From: Paragonimus westermani | Taxonomy: Eukaryota > Platyhelminthes > Trematoda > Plagiorchiida > Troglotrematidae | Length of the DNA stretch: 64,000 bases | Direction: 5' to 3' | NCBI GenBank assembly: GCA_008508345.1 | Contig: QNGE01001740.1 | Location: 1 to 64,000, forward strand | Made by a program: the position numbers and the translations under genes | Notes under the pieces: model-generated | Seen by the model: the letters and a program-made list of their open reading frames with translations, nothing else | Database searches by the model: none | Told to the model about the DNA's origin: nothing | Shown here: positions 37,688-49,689 of the stretch, one piece after another | How the letters are laid out: each line of letters starts with the position of its first letter | Numbering within the stretch: the first letter of the stretch is position 1

Positions 37688-40600
37688 GTGAGTGACGGAT
37701 CAGTAACATTTGAGAACCGATTGTAACTTTTTGTAGAACATTCGAAATGTTACCGTGTGGTTTAAATCTACAGGCATTGTGGTTTATGGGAGCAATGGTA
37801 GAGTGTTCTGCTTGAGCAAAATTAGCTAAATGTGCGAAACTATCTTTGTGCTCGTCGTCGGCCATCTGAAATGAATACTTGGTGACCTCAGTGTATTATG
37901 TGAAGACTTAAAGGTTGGGATCCTAAACCTTTTGAGAATTAGTTTGCAGGTTCACCTGTAGGAAGTTCGTAGATCTGTGCACACCCAAGTCTTAGAATGT
38001 GTTAATTTTTCATCATTCGAAGGGTGTGACTTTTCCCCGATTTGAATGTTTATGTAAAGACCAATTAAGTGAGTTGTTCAATAACTCGGTCCACTTCAGG
38101 ATTTCAAACAATTCATAGTTTATGGTGAAATACGTTGTGTGAATTCACTGGTCAAGAAACACATGACTTCTTTCGTAGTCGTTACGACTCATCAGCTATG
38201 CGTGCCCGGTGATGTGTGGAACATATACATGATACTGATACTGGTCGCTTGATTGTATCAAATTTGAGGTACCTGCCAGTGAACCATGCGAATAAACACC
38301 AGATCTGTCGCGGTCCACACTACACTGAACCTACCTTACTAGCGACAAACCGATCTAATTTCTTTGCGTTACGCAGTGGATCTTTTTTCCCCTACCACAA
38401 CCCAAAATACTTTTAAAAACGACTGTTAAAAGGTTTGGTGGCCTATAACCCCATGTGACGCAATGTGTTGTGAAAATTCATGTAGCCAGAACTATGTCAC
38501 AACCTAGCGACGGATACAGATGCACATTCTGTGTCAACTTCTATTCCCTAAATTGCCACTCTGGCCTGATGAAGGATCTGAGACGGCGAGGACAAGTGTA
38601 ATCAGTTAGAGCTCACCATCTAAACGCGTTCAGAAAGTAGCCCATTTCTGAATTTAACCCAGAACAAGACGATATTTATGTGATCTACGAAGTGTCGTTT
38701 GTTTGGCGGTCTCACTTAGAGTCCACTACGCTTGACTGACCGATTAAAGATAAGTCCATGACTTTGTGATGGAGGTAGTAACAGAAAGGATCCATTCATC
38801 AGTTATGGGTTATAAGCATCCGGTTTTGAGCTGACCTGTGCTGCATATACTACAGAAGTAATCTGAGTAAACGCGAAGTGCGAGATGGGAATGTTAGGCA
38901 GGAGAGTCAGTAGAGAGGAACATTGGTGTAGAGTGGAGTATCGTTGGTGGCATGGATAGTACAATAACGCAGAATGAGAGTACCAGACGTCGCCGCATGA
39001 GATTGGAATAAAACAATTCAAAGTGAACTACCAAATTCGCTCGTTTATCTGGTTAGTGTCCAAGAGAAAGTGTAAGAACACGTTATTTACACAGTGAAAC
39101 AGCTAGTCTGCACCTCCGACACCAGTGACTGCAAGTAAGCTCTAAAACTGACCTTCAAAGGTTTCTCCTTCGTGTACATAAAAAATTACGCTGAGCCTTT
39201 ATTATAACAGCCACACCAAGGGGAATCAAACGTCCATCACTTAACAGGTGGACATTTTGAAGTGGTGCGCCACACACGTTCATATCCAAACAATATGCGA
39301 TTAGTTCCAGTGAACTATGTCAGACAGAAGAACATCCAGGAGATCGTAAAGCGGTCATTATTGAATCACTGTTTTGAGTGTGGCAAACGATTTAAGAATT
39401 GATCGGCTGTTACAATATCACATGTTCATGAATTCCGTCGTGCATTCCCATCCATTGATTACCCGACAGAACTGAGCTGGCTATCGGTAATCATTGCTAA
39501 CATGCCAGTATCACCATCAAAACGAAACAAATTCAGACTGTTCACCAACTGTGACGTTTTCGTAACTTATATATACTTGACTGCCGGTTCTAGTTCATAG
39601 TTACAGTCATTCTCTTCAGCACAGTGGATATAGGCAATTACATAACGAGAAATGAGCAAACAGGCAAACAGTTCAGTTGGGTATTTTTCATTTCAAATGT
39701 ATGCTCAGATGGTAGCAGCCACCAACCCAGATTATTGGCAGATCCCGTGAATCGATCAGCCCCTCATCAACTTCAGTTTACCTTGAAACAAATAAACTAC
39801 ACTATTCGGATCCTGATCGAGGCGTTGAAGCATTCACAGCTTCCTTTTCAAAAACAACCTGACGAGCTGCATCAATTAACTGAACCTAAAATCCTCTATT
39901 CAGAGCCCAGAAACAGAACTTCACATTCTTAGATATCTCACTTGTTATCCCCCGAAATGAGTTCACTATTTTTGAAATGTAACGAAAGTAACTTTCAGTT
40001 CGTTCTCACTTTCACAATCCAACTAGCATCCGTAGTCAAATTTTGTAGGCGGTGTAATATATTCGGTGGTAGCTAGAGATGTTGAGACACATATTGGAAC
40101 GACTTATCTGGTTGTCCAATTGCAACACTTCGAAATTTTCTCGCCATCATTGTGTTGTCGAGTAGCTTTAGCGAACTAGTAGGGACGTCCGTGTTCATGT
40201 TAGTTCCTCGGTAGGTGGGCACCCACCTTCCAATTTAGAATGACCACCCGTTTCAAAACATTTGTCTTTCTGTTTTCATTCCGACCAAGAAGAACATCCA
40301 CTTTTCCCATTCTCCGTCATAAGCTGACCGCAAACACAACACATCCTTTGAATAATTGACATCAATAGAGCGATGTTTGTTTAGTACAATCCACTCCGTT
40401 TTGACTGCACATTTACTGAACACGGTTTTGTCACGGTTGAGGTTGTACTTAGACAGCTCTCTTGAGCACTTTTCCTCAATATCCATATTTCAGTTCAGTT
40501 GGTTATCACCTCAGATGTTTCTTGAGCAAACCAGCTGCGGGTCATTGGGTTCACCCGCTAGAACGTGGTGTGTTACAAAACGGTTGTGAATATAACGAAT

Positions 40601-43600
40601 GGACTACCTGTTTTTCGTCTGTGTTAACACATTTTGAGCAGAGTGCTAAATTGGTCAGCTCACAAACGACCATTCACTGGGATCAACTCAAACACGTTAC
40701 GCTATATCACCTTCTGGGTTCCTCATTACTGAGCTGCGAGTTTTGGGGACCGGTTGGTGTACACGACTGTCCAAGCCAGTATACACCTATCGAACTGAAT
40801 GCAGAGTCTTCTTTTCGCTCTGAAAGGCTGGCTTCCACCATTGTGGTCTGCTTCTTTATCTTAAAGCATTCGGTAATTGTGTTTTCCTGAAATTCACGGA
40901 ACCGACTACGTGTCTCACCGATTTAGTGGTTCTGTTTAAGCAAACAATTTTCCTCTGTTCCTCAATGAAGAACAACAGTGATTAGCTCATGTAGACATAA
41001 ATTGTTGACAGACAACGTTGCACTACTATGGTTCAATCCAAACCGACCTGGACGTCAACATTAAACTCTAAGATACATACGTTTATGGTATTGGTGCTAT
41101 TCCCCAGGTACTGGCAGAGCACGACCTCCGCATGTTAACAAATAGGTAGTATTGACTATAGTTCTAGACCTGTAGAGCTTCGCTTTGTTGTCCGTTCCTT
41201 CTTTATGTGCATCTAATTTTTAATTCTCCAAGTTGTAGAACACTTGCTATATCTGTATACGCATCAACAGACAGTAGTCCAGAAGCTGTCAAAAAACATC
41301 GTCTATGATGCGCACTTTGATAGCATGAGGTAATGTAATCGAGCGGACATCGTTGTGCTTGCTGGTGCTATGAACACACGACTTGTCCGTCGTATTCCAG
41401 AGGAGAAGCGGCTAGGTGGAATGTTCGGTGTGCTAGAGCGATGCACGGACAATGGAGATCGGTTGTTACGAACATACACACATCGCGGTTCCTATATATC
41501 GATTCGCGTATTTCAACAAAAGAGACGGTAATACATCACTTGGAGATCACCGCGTGCAACCGAATCATTGAAGCGAATTGATCCCGTCGTCGCCTGCTGC
41601 ACGTGGCGCTGATCCGTAATGCATTATCGTTCGATTTGGAGTAAACACTTTGATCCACATCATGCCGTTGTTCGGGCTCTCTCGTTTATTCAAAGTTCAT
41701 CCGCTTAGAGTCATCCAGAGTTCCGCTGGAAATTGTCGACGATGGTGTGCGAAATAACCATAGCGAGGACACAAACTTCCGGATTGCCTAGTTTACGATA
41801 ATGGAGTGATTCAGACCAGTACCGAACAGAAATCGCAACGGTCGTGCAAACCTCTTGCAAAGAAGCCTATTCCAAAGGTCACCACAGATGCGTCAGAAGA
41901 GAATTTCCTCTGATTCGACGAAACATATGAATGAGGGTTGATTGGTCCTCCCAAGTCCGAATTCGATGAACCCAACAGTGAATTGGAACGCACGCTTGCA
42001 ATGGGTCTGTTTGAGAATCGTGCGTCTTACTTATCTGGGATTTGGGCGACATTGGATCAGAAATGTTCAGTTATTGTTTTCCCTCATATGTGGTTGCACC
42101 AACTGTCGATATCGTGTTATTCAGACTGTGTGCAGAGGATGGCTGATGGATTTTCAGATTGTCGTTGTGACTTGGCAGCTTGGCCGAACATTTTGAGGAA
42201 CATTTCAACTGGCGTAATCCAGCTTAATCAGTTATGGATTATGGGGATTGCGTGGTTGGTCATGACATTCCCGAGGATTTCTTTGGTCATTCTGTTCGTT
42301 GGACCTGAGGCCATCGCACGGAGGTTTCAGTGAAATTTTTCAATTTGCTCTGAGTGCAGATTATTTAATTCTGGTCGGCTCTCTCCCACGTTCTATATTT
42401 CAAGTGGCGTTCTGTTGGGTATCCGATTACCCGCCTTATTTACAACTACGTATTGCGCAACTTTCTAGAAGTAGCGCTTCCACATTCATGTCTCAGAGTA
42501 GAAATTCTACCAAGTGGTATGCTGATTGTTGTTGGGTATGCGAATGGCAGTACTTTGCTCGATTCTTCTGCTATGAGCATGGAGGCCACTCTGAACCGAA
42601 GGAATGAAGTGGAAGGACTGTACGTCCTACACTTTACACCTTCAATGTGTAATGTTGCCTCAGTTATTTTCGTAGTCATGACGTTCGGGTGTGGTGATCA
42701 CTTCACCCACTTGAGTAGCTTTATCTCATCATCTTACAATATGGCTGAGGAAATGTCAAAGATTGCAACAAAAGCACGTAGCATGCTGCCTAAACTTCGT
42801 CACTTATAGCATCGGAAAGACGGCTAACCGATTTTTAAGGGTCAGGTTCATAATGGGTTTATTCCGTCAGGTTTGCTGCATGGATTAGAGAACTGACCCA
42901 CTCGTGTGGAAGATCTACACAGAATCTCGATATTCGATCATCATTTTCTTCGCCAGCTAACTAGTATCACATGGGCCGACTGTGCAAGCAATGTATCAGT
43001 CCATTTGCGTATTCTTGGGAAATGCGCAAGTTCGCTAGCAGAAACCAAGGTAGAGGAAATGTGCAATCTTCGCTCCGAATGCGGACAGAGCATGTGTTGC
43101 ACCGCTCACTGTTCAGTGTGATTGCTGATGATAGGAGAAACCCATGAACGGACCAAAATAGGACACGGTCATGGGCTGTGTAGGCCTTGATTGTCCTCCT
43201 GAGCAAGGTTTGTAGGTGCTATCTACCTGCCTGAAGAGTTCACGACTATCCACACCACTTATGTCTCAGTCAATGACGTACCTGCATCCACCAAGTTGTT
43301 GGCTTTCGTCTTTCCTAGAGGTCAATTTTTTGTTTCTGGTTTTACTCTGTCTTCTGCTATTCTCGCATGTTTGCATATTTTTGTGACACTCCGTAGACCA
43401 CTGCCACAACTCTTTGCAGTTTGATCTGTACTACGTGTAATTTGTGTCCTCAGCTGGCAAAATTGACGTCGGATGCAAGTGAACTGTCAGCCACAGCTGC
43501 CTGAGAACAGTGTTCGTGTTTTCCCACCGTTTTCATTTGAGATATCCTAGGTAGGACATTATCAGTTTTGTTGAGTTTGTCAAAGTTTTTGAGCTAGCTG

Positions 43601-44007
43601 GGTGAGACAGTTGTACTGTGCTTACACTCTCACATACGTCAGTTCAACGCCTAGTCAAGGCCAACTAATGCATTATCGATGAATTCATACAGGAACGAAT
43701 TTCAAGCCCAGCGCCTATTTTGGGGATCAGCTTGTCGAAATACCGAAACAACCTTCAGTTACATTAACGGTGTTGAATTTTCACTAATTAGTCTTCACAG
43801 CCAGCCATCAAAATTCACACTTTTTTAAACGGGTGAAACATTTTTTGAAGTATCTTCTTGGTAGCCTCTTCCACGTACGCTTTTAACTGTATCCCATTTC
43901 TAAAACTGTGAATTTTGCAAACTGCTCACAACAAGTTAGATATTTTGAATCCAATTGCTATGCAGTTGTCAAACACTGTGGCTCTAACGTCATTTTTTCC
44001 ATATTAG
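37688..44007 (+). other. Intron, about 6.3 kb
   Basis: Phase-0 intron between the Q-loop exon and the signature/Walker B exon. Nearly 2 kb of it (41220-43190) is a decayed LINE inserted in the sense orientation. A stretch at 40560-40890 has a 142-codon frame without recognisable motifs. The remaining sequence is unremarkable. Confidence 0.85.
41220..43190 (+). mobile_element. Decayed full-span LINE (CR1/RTE-like): endonuclease, RT, C-terminus
   Basis: Ordered landmarks in shifting plus-strand frames identify a non-LTR retrotransposon. AISVYASTDSSPEAVK is seen near 41250 (family SAYAPTDCSPE--K). RADIVVLAGAMNTRLV follows near 41340 and RLGGMFGV then TDNGDRLL next, then WR-P, ESLKRIDPVVACCTWR and RSIWSKHFDPHHAVVRA near 41640; these are the APE-like endonuclease. 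EEHFNWRNPA near 42210 is the RT entry. FTHLSSFISSSYNMAEEMSKIATKARS near 42700, VEDLHRISIFDHHFLRQL near 42905 and NVSVHLRILGK near 42990 are the post-RT C-terminus. The family GDFN catalytic block reads GAMN, so the aspartate is lost, and there are many stops and frameshifts. The central RT with its YADD box is not recognisable. Old and inactive. Confidence 0.75.
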
Positions 44008-44340
44008 GGCTATGACACGTTGGTGCAAGAACGCGGTGTTGGCCTATCTGGTGGTCAGAAACAACGAATCGCAATTGCTCGCGCTCTGGTTCGGAAGCCA
44101 AAGCTACTCCTACTGGATGAGGCCACATCCTCTCTGGATACCAAGTCTGAGCGCCAGGTGCAAACTGCACTGGACAAGGCCTGTACCGGTCGAACCGCGA
44201 TCATCGTTGCCCATCGGCTGACCACTGTGCGGAACGCGGATCGTATCTTGGTATTAGACAAGGGTATCATACGGGAGTCCGGTACACATGATGAGTTGGT
44301 CGCCAGAGGTGGTTTGTATACTATCATGCTGAACAGTCAA
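44008..44340 (+). CDS. ABCB/P-glycoprotein-type transporter, internal exon: signature, Walker B, D- and H-loops of NBD1
   Basis: A 333-nt exon, 111 codons, phase 0 at both ends, completing the first ATPase domain. Landmarks in order: [28 protein letters not shown] (ABC signature); [14 protein letters not shown] (Walker B with its catalytic glutamate, then the D-loop); [30 protein letters not shown] (H-loop histidine); [27 protein letters not shown]. All catalytic residues are intact. The acceptor is TTTTTCCATATTAG and the donor is GTGAGT after LNSQ. It corresponds to the C-terminal third of NBD1 rather than NBD2, because linear exon order places it directly after the NBD1 Q-loop exon and the next candidate exons are linker-like. 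Confidence 0.97.
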
Positions 44341-44817
44341 GTGAGTTGCTATCCGTTCTTCTAGCTAAAACCGTCACACATTTATGATGCTATTTCTCTG
44401 AATGAGCATTGTAATGAACGATTCTCATGTTTGTTTTAATACATTATTTTGCTTTGATTTCATCCTACCGTTAAACTAGACACACCATACTTGCTTATCA
44501 ACTGTCTCAGTCACATATAACCTCAAAAGGTTAGGAATTCGTGGAGCGCTCACATATTTTGATGCTCAAGATACAAAGCAGCCTCCTATTCTACAGGGTC
44601 CGTCCTGCAGGTTAGGAGCATTGCAATCCACCTAACTTCTGTCTTGCGATTTAGTAGCGCACTGTCGCTACTCGGACTCATTAATGTGCATGTTGTCTGC
44701 TTATGGCTGCTCTGTGGGTGATCCAGGATATGTATTACTGATGAGTAGTCGGGGATTTGATTTATTTTCAGGCTGAACATCACTCACATTTGATTGCAGC
44801 TTTCGCATTCAGATAGA

Positions 44818-44975
44818 CTTTCCAGCCAGCATCTTTCGAAAAAGAGCACTAGACTCGAGTTCCGCTCTCAGTAGGGCTCGTCCGTAGTGCATATCCTTCC
44901 CACGGCCGGGATTTGAACTCCAGTAATTCCAATCATAAGGCAACCGTGTTGACCACTGTACCATTGACCTCACAG
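44818..44975 (-). repeat. tRNA-derived SINE, copy 1
   Basis: On the minus strand an A-box-like GGTCAATGGTACAGTGGTC (44951-44969) is followed about 35 bases later by a B box GAGTTCAAATCCC (44908-44920). A body follows that contains GGACGAGCCCTACTGAGAG, CGGAACTCGAGTCTAGTGC and TTTTTCGAAAG. The B box plus body align with the copy at 47600-47740 in the same order, so they are one family. The tRNA folding is degraded. Confidence 0.55.
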
Positions 44976-47599
44976 TCGGAACGACCGAATTATCAAATTT
45001 TAACGCTCAACCACTCTCGCTTGTGAGCATGGATCAGGTTGCCCGATCGTCTCGAGAGGAGACACAGTTACTGCCTGTTAACTCCAGTCGATAACCCCGC
45101 AATTAGGACTTACGAGGCAGGTCCAAATCACTGATTTCATTAAACCTGCAAGGCGGTATTTGCGAATGTGTTAGTTGAACAGCAGACGCCCTTGAAAAGC
45201 TATCTTACACATATCCTCGTGATGTCACCTACAACCGCGCTGTTTGTCCACAAAGTGTATATAGCTATATTCTGATTAACTGATTGTGAACACGAGTTCA
45301 TCTATCTTTCTGCCACTTCAGATTGTACGGCCAGTGTAGTGTACACCCACAATCGTCTTCTAACCCAGTCCTTCATCGTATCCATGATAACGACGTACGC
45401 ACCTCAAACTCCCAACTCATCATGACGAACGATTGTACTGAAACTCGAAAAGATCTGAGGAACATCTGATAACATAAGTCGTAAAGTATATCGTTGTAGA
45501 TAAACTTTTGCGCTCACAGTGGATATAGTGAGATGAGGAGCGAGCCATGCCGGCACCACACGCCACTCACGTTCCACTGTTGGTGAACATCCTAGAATGC
45601 CATTGTATGACCACCCGTTGGTACTGGCAACTGTTGTGGTTGTGGCTGGCCCAAACAAGATGTGATATTTTACATATTACAGGGGTTGCGATTGCGTTCA
45701 TGTACCAGTTCTTTGGTCTGCATAACAAGTGTTCACCTAAAGGCCAGTTTGTACCATTTGCGCCTCCATGGGCCCTGCACTATTGGTCTGATCATTTCAC
45801 AGTGAAGAAGCAGTGTCGGTGTATATGAACCTGTTCGTGCTTTTTGAAGAGAGGGTCACCAGTACTTAAGCGAGTCGTCCGCTTGGTGTAAACCGACTTC
45901 CCGAATCTGATAGAATACGTTTATCCGCGCTTGTCAATCGATTGCAGTACGTGTCATTTTGAGTGAAGCACACCAGAGCACGAGGTAGTCAGACGCTTCG
46001 GTTCAGTTTTGTGGTATGTGGACAGTTTAGTAAACAAATAGAATAGTGAATGTGGATTTGCCAAACCGTGAGTTGAAAAGGGTGCAGCCAATTTCGCTTT
46101 GTTAATTAAAATCAATCACTCGTTTTGGTGAGCAGTGTAAAAGCAGAGGAAGTGATGGAAACCTTATGGGATCATTCACACTTTTGTGATGTTTCGATCG
46201 CTTTCAATTTGGATGGTCTACTTCTTGCACATTTGCAAGAAAACCGAAAACCACGATGTGTGACGTACACTTTCATGTTGTATAACCATAAGTGAACCAA
46301 CGAACACTGAAAACGGGGACAGAGTGCCAAACTAATATATAATTACAAGTCTAACGAAAAATCCTGAATCAAAGTTCACAGGGGTAATACACTAATCTCT
46401 TTTGAAATGAAGAAAATATGTACTTTGCAACCCACACACCAAGAATTTCCGGACTCATCTATCCACTTTCAGGTACTCCTAAAATCTTGCACTCCCCTTC
46501 TTTTAAAACACTGTGCATTTTTCATGTAATTTCCTTCTCGGTGTGTGTCCCGTAGTACATTCAACTTTCGTGGGTTGTGGTTACCCCAATTTCACCTCAA
46601 CTACTCTATATGCTGACGTGAAAACCACGAGTAGAGGAAACGTGACACTGATATTATTGGGAGACGAATTCCAAACGTGTGTTCCAACCATAAAAAAGAT
46701 GTATTCACGTATATGACAGGCTCTGTATCATTTACTCAGTATTACTAATTAAGTTGATTTTTCAGAGCAAAACAAACCTGCCGACTAAAGGTCTCCTGAT
46801 ACAATTTTATGTAGGTTACACTAACACGTAGACCAACCATAGGGACCTACTTTTTTCGTATCTCTAAAGAAGTTTCTGTTCCATCGATCACTCCGTGTGT
46901 ATAATTCCGTACAATTCAGTTGGCAAAATTAGTTGTATTTGCTTCTGTCGATTCAACCATATGGATGACTATCTGCCACAACCTCGGAAAAGCTATCATT
47001 TTTTTCAGTCGTAACAGGTTAGAAAATGTTTTGCCCTGTTTCCACAATGTTCCCTGCACTTCTCATCATTCTCCCGAAACTGTTGCTTCAACATTTTGTA
47101 GGTAAAGGTATAAATGTCAGGAGCAACTCAGTAAATTCACCTTAACTAATTTCGAATTCAACGAAGACGAGCACCTTTCCACTATGTTGAGAGCTGCATT
47201 CCGTTTGGTGTGACTAAACTCCCCGTAACAAACTACCCGTAACGGATCCTGGGTACCCCTTACTCAGTGATTCGGGATTATCCAAACTGCCATGAAACAT
47301 TTCAAAGTCAGCATTGACTTCCAAATAAACATTAATGATGAGATGCATGTCTGAATAACAAGGTCACAGTGCCCTTTCAGAGAGCCCGAATACTGTTAGA
47401 TCTCACTTGTCACATTGCATTCACTCTTCTTAACAGCCTTCCGTTCAGCGGCGATTTCCTAATGAAAACAGTTAAACCAAACATGTCATCAGTTCTTGCA
47501 AGCCCTCACAAAACATTACCAAGAGAGACGTTGCAAGTTACGAGCAGTCGTTTAAAAATAGATTGAAAACTGTCCACAACTGATCGTTGCTTTTGCATT

Positions 47600-47740
47600 C
47601 CCCTGGATATTTAGGTCCTCCTCATTCGAAAACACACCAGACTCGGGTTTCGCCCCTGTCAGTTCTCTTCAGTGGTGTCATTGTTACGCCTAGGATTCGA
47701 ACTGCATCTCCCACAATTTACTAGTTAGCAACACACCACT
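47600..47740 (-). repeat. tRNA-derived SINE, copy 2
   Basis: The minus strand has GTTGCTAACTAG, a B box CAGTTCGAATCCTAGGCG (about 47688-47705), then ACTGAAGAGAACTGACAGG, GGCGAAACCCGAGTCTGGTG and TGTTTTCGAAT. It matches copy 1 at 44818-44975 through the body but differs at many positions. Both are antisense to the transporter gene. Confidence 0.55.
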
Positions 47741-47884
47741 CAAAAAGTCTCAGAATTTTTGATATTTCATGTTTATAAGTCTTAATCATGAGCTGGTCAG
47801 TTAACGTCAGTAAGGCAGCCAATGTGTCTCTTCCTGAGACTATCTGGTAATCTGCTCATTACTTACAAGTGAATGTAACTGAAC

Positions 47885-48457
47885 ACTCGCATCAGATAGT
47901 TCTGTCCTGTCTAGTATGAAACCAGTGATGTACTGGTCTAAACGGTTGCTCCATGAAAGCGTGACCGCGACCTAAGTACCCACTCTATGAAAGAAGAAAC
48001 CAAAATCAGTACATCTTGTAGAAATAAGCGGTCTGACGTGCCAGCCAGTATGTGAAAGGTGCTATCGCCAGTGAATCGTGTCCAATTTATACAGGTTACT
48101 CCTCGCCGTTCTGTGTTATGGAAAGCCACAGTGCTACATTCCCTCCCGAGGTCATTTTCTAAGCCCAAGCTATTGCCCGAACTTGAACTTCCCCAGTGCC
48201 CAGTCATTTTTCACATCCAAATATGAAGCCTGAAAGAGTTAGATGGAGCAACCATAGGCCAATCGTGGAGTTCTATTCCGTCTTATCAATTCCAGATCAA
48301 TCGGATTTTGTTCATCTATGTCATGGTTACGTGGGCGAAATACGCACAGTTCCTAAAGGCAAGAGATGACGGACTTCTGCAACCCACAAACTCCCAATTT
48401 TATCCTGACTTGTTGCTCTCAAGTCTACACGAAACAAATAACAGCATCATTGTCCCA
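47885..48457. repeat. Unclassified dispersed repeat, copy B
   Basis: Direct copy of the repeat at 16900-17495, mostly identical, with the 11-base segment present near 17227 in copy A absent here. It begins near ATCAGATAGTTCTGTCCTGTC and ends near GAAACAAATAACAGCATCATTG. The same minus-strand frame of about 85 codons is open in both copies and otherwise unrecognised. Confidence 0.7.
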
Positions 48458-49689
48458 GCGTACCTTGTTTGCTAGCGGTGGGTTATTCTTCAAGAAGTAG
48501 TCTGATGACCAGAGTAGAACCTAAGTTTGGGACACGAAGGAACTTACACCGGAACCTTTTACCGTAAAGCTCTCCTGCTTCCTCGGCTAAGGTCGGGAGG
48601 ACAGTGAACATCGTTTTCTGATAACGTTGTTCGAAATGATGTAGTAGAAGTCAACGGCAGTTGTGTGGAGAATCTCCGCGCTTATCGGTGCATCTTTTTC
48701 TTCATCTGTATTCTTCTCCATTGTTTCGTTACGCAGATCCATCTTTTTACTCACATTGTGATACACTTGCCACTCCATGCGGTCACGATATACTAGACCT
48801 GCATGTGTTGTATGGATATATTTTCGTGTAAATAGGGAAATGTTAACAATACCTATGCACAAAGGGTTTCTTCATCCGTGCTAGATAATTAAGTTAGCAA
48901 ACGGGATCTTCATGGTGCGAATTGGTGGACATCGGAAGTCCTCTTACGCCTTGCATGAGTCCCACGAAGGTCTAATGTATTTATATCCAATGTATTTATC
49001 TTTCTGGCTTATTCTGAATCCACGCATACAAGTGCAAATTTTCTGACAAGTTCCTCAACGCTTTATTTCGTGTGATTCATTAAGGTCGCATCACCTTACT
49101 TACTGATCACTATTCGTTGGATCAAGATCTTCGCTCACAATTTTGCAGTGTTCAACCACTTGTGATCACTGCTTGAATGAAGACAGACTCCATCGTTTGC
49201 GATTTAAAGTTCTTGAGATATACGTAATCAGCAGAAATTGCTCGCCAGTGTTGAGGTGAGTAAGAAACCACGTTAACCCTGTTGGCACTTTGGGAGGATT
49301 CAACGGATGTGTCATCATACTTCAAGTTTCAAGTCTATGTTAGACAAAAAAAAGGTTGTAAAGAAGGATGAAAAAAGTGAGTCAGTGCGCTTGGGGGTTT
49401 GCAGCACAGTCGCTGTATCAGGCAACTTCCTTTATCAAATGTGTTCACTGCACCACAGACCTCTTCCAGAAGGCTGAGAACAACTTACTGAAACAAGCTT
49501 CAGTGTTATTGCATTCATCTTTGCAAACCACAGTTATTTGCTGGCCACCAGATTGCAGCCTACAACCTAACTCACCATTCACGGAAGTGGCACTCTGTGG
49601 AAAGTGATGAGGTGGTATTTATAAAATTTGACCAGGCTGACGGGGGGATGTCAGACGAGATCAACATGTTCAACGATCGGAAGTTCCCG

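Noticed and set aside
40462..40890. 142-codon open frame on the plus strand
   Set aside because: It precedes the LINE at 41.2 kb but shows no LINE or host landmarks; not supported as coding.
43128..43146. CTGATGATAGGAGAAAC, a second hammerhead-core look-alike
   Set aside because: Only five bases separate the blocks, so no stem II is possible, and it lies inside LINE coding remnants.
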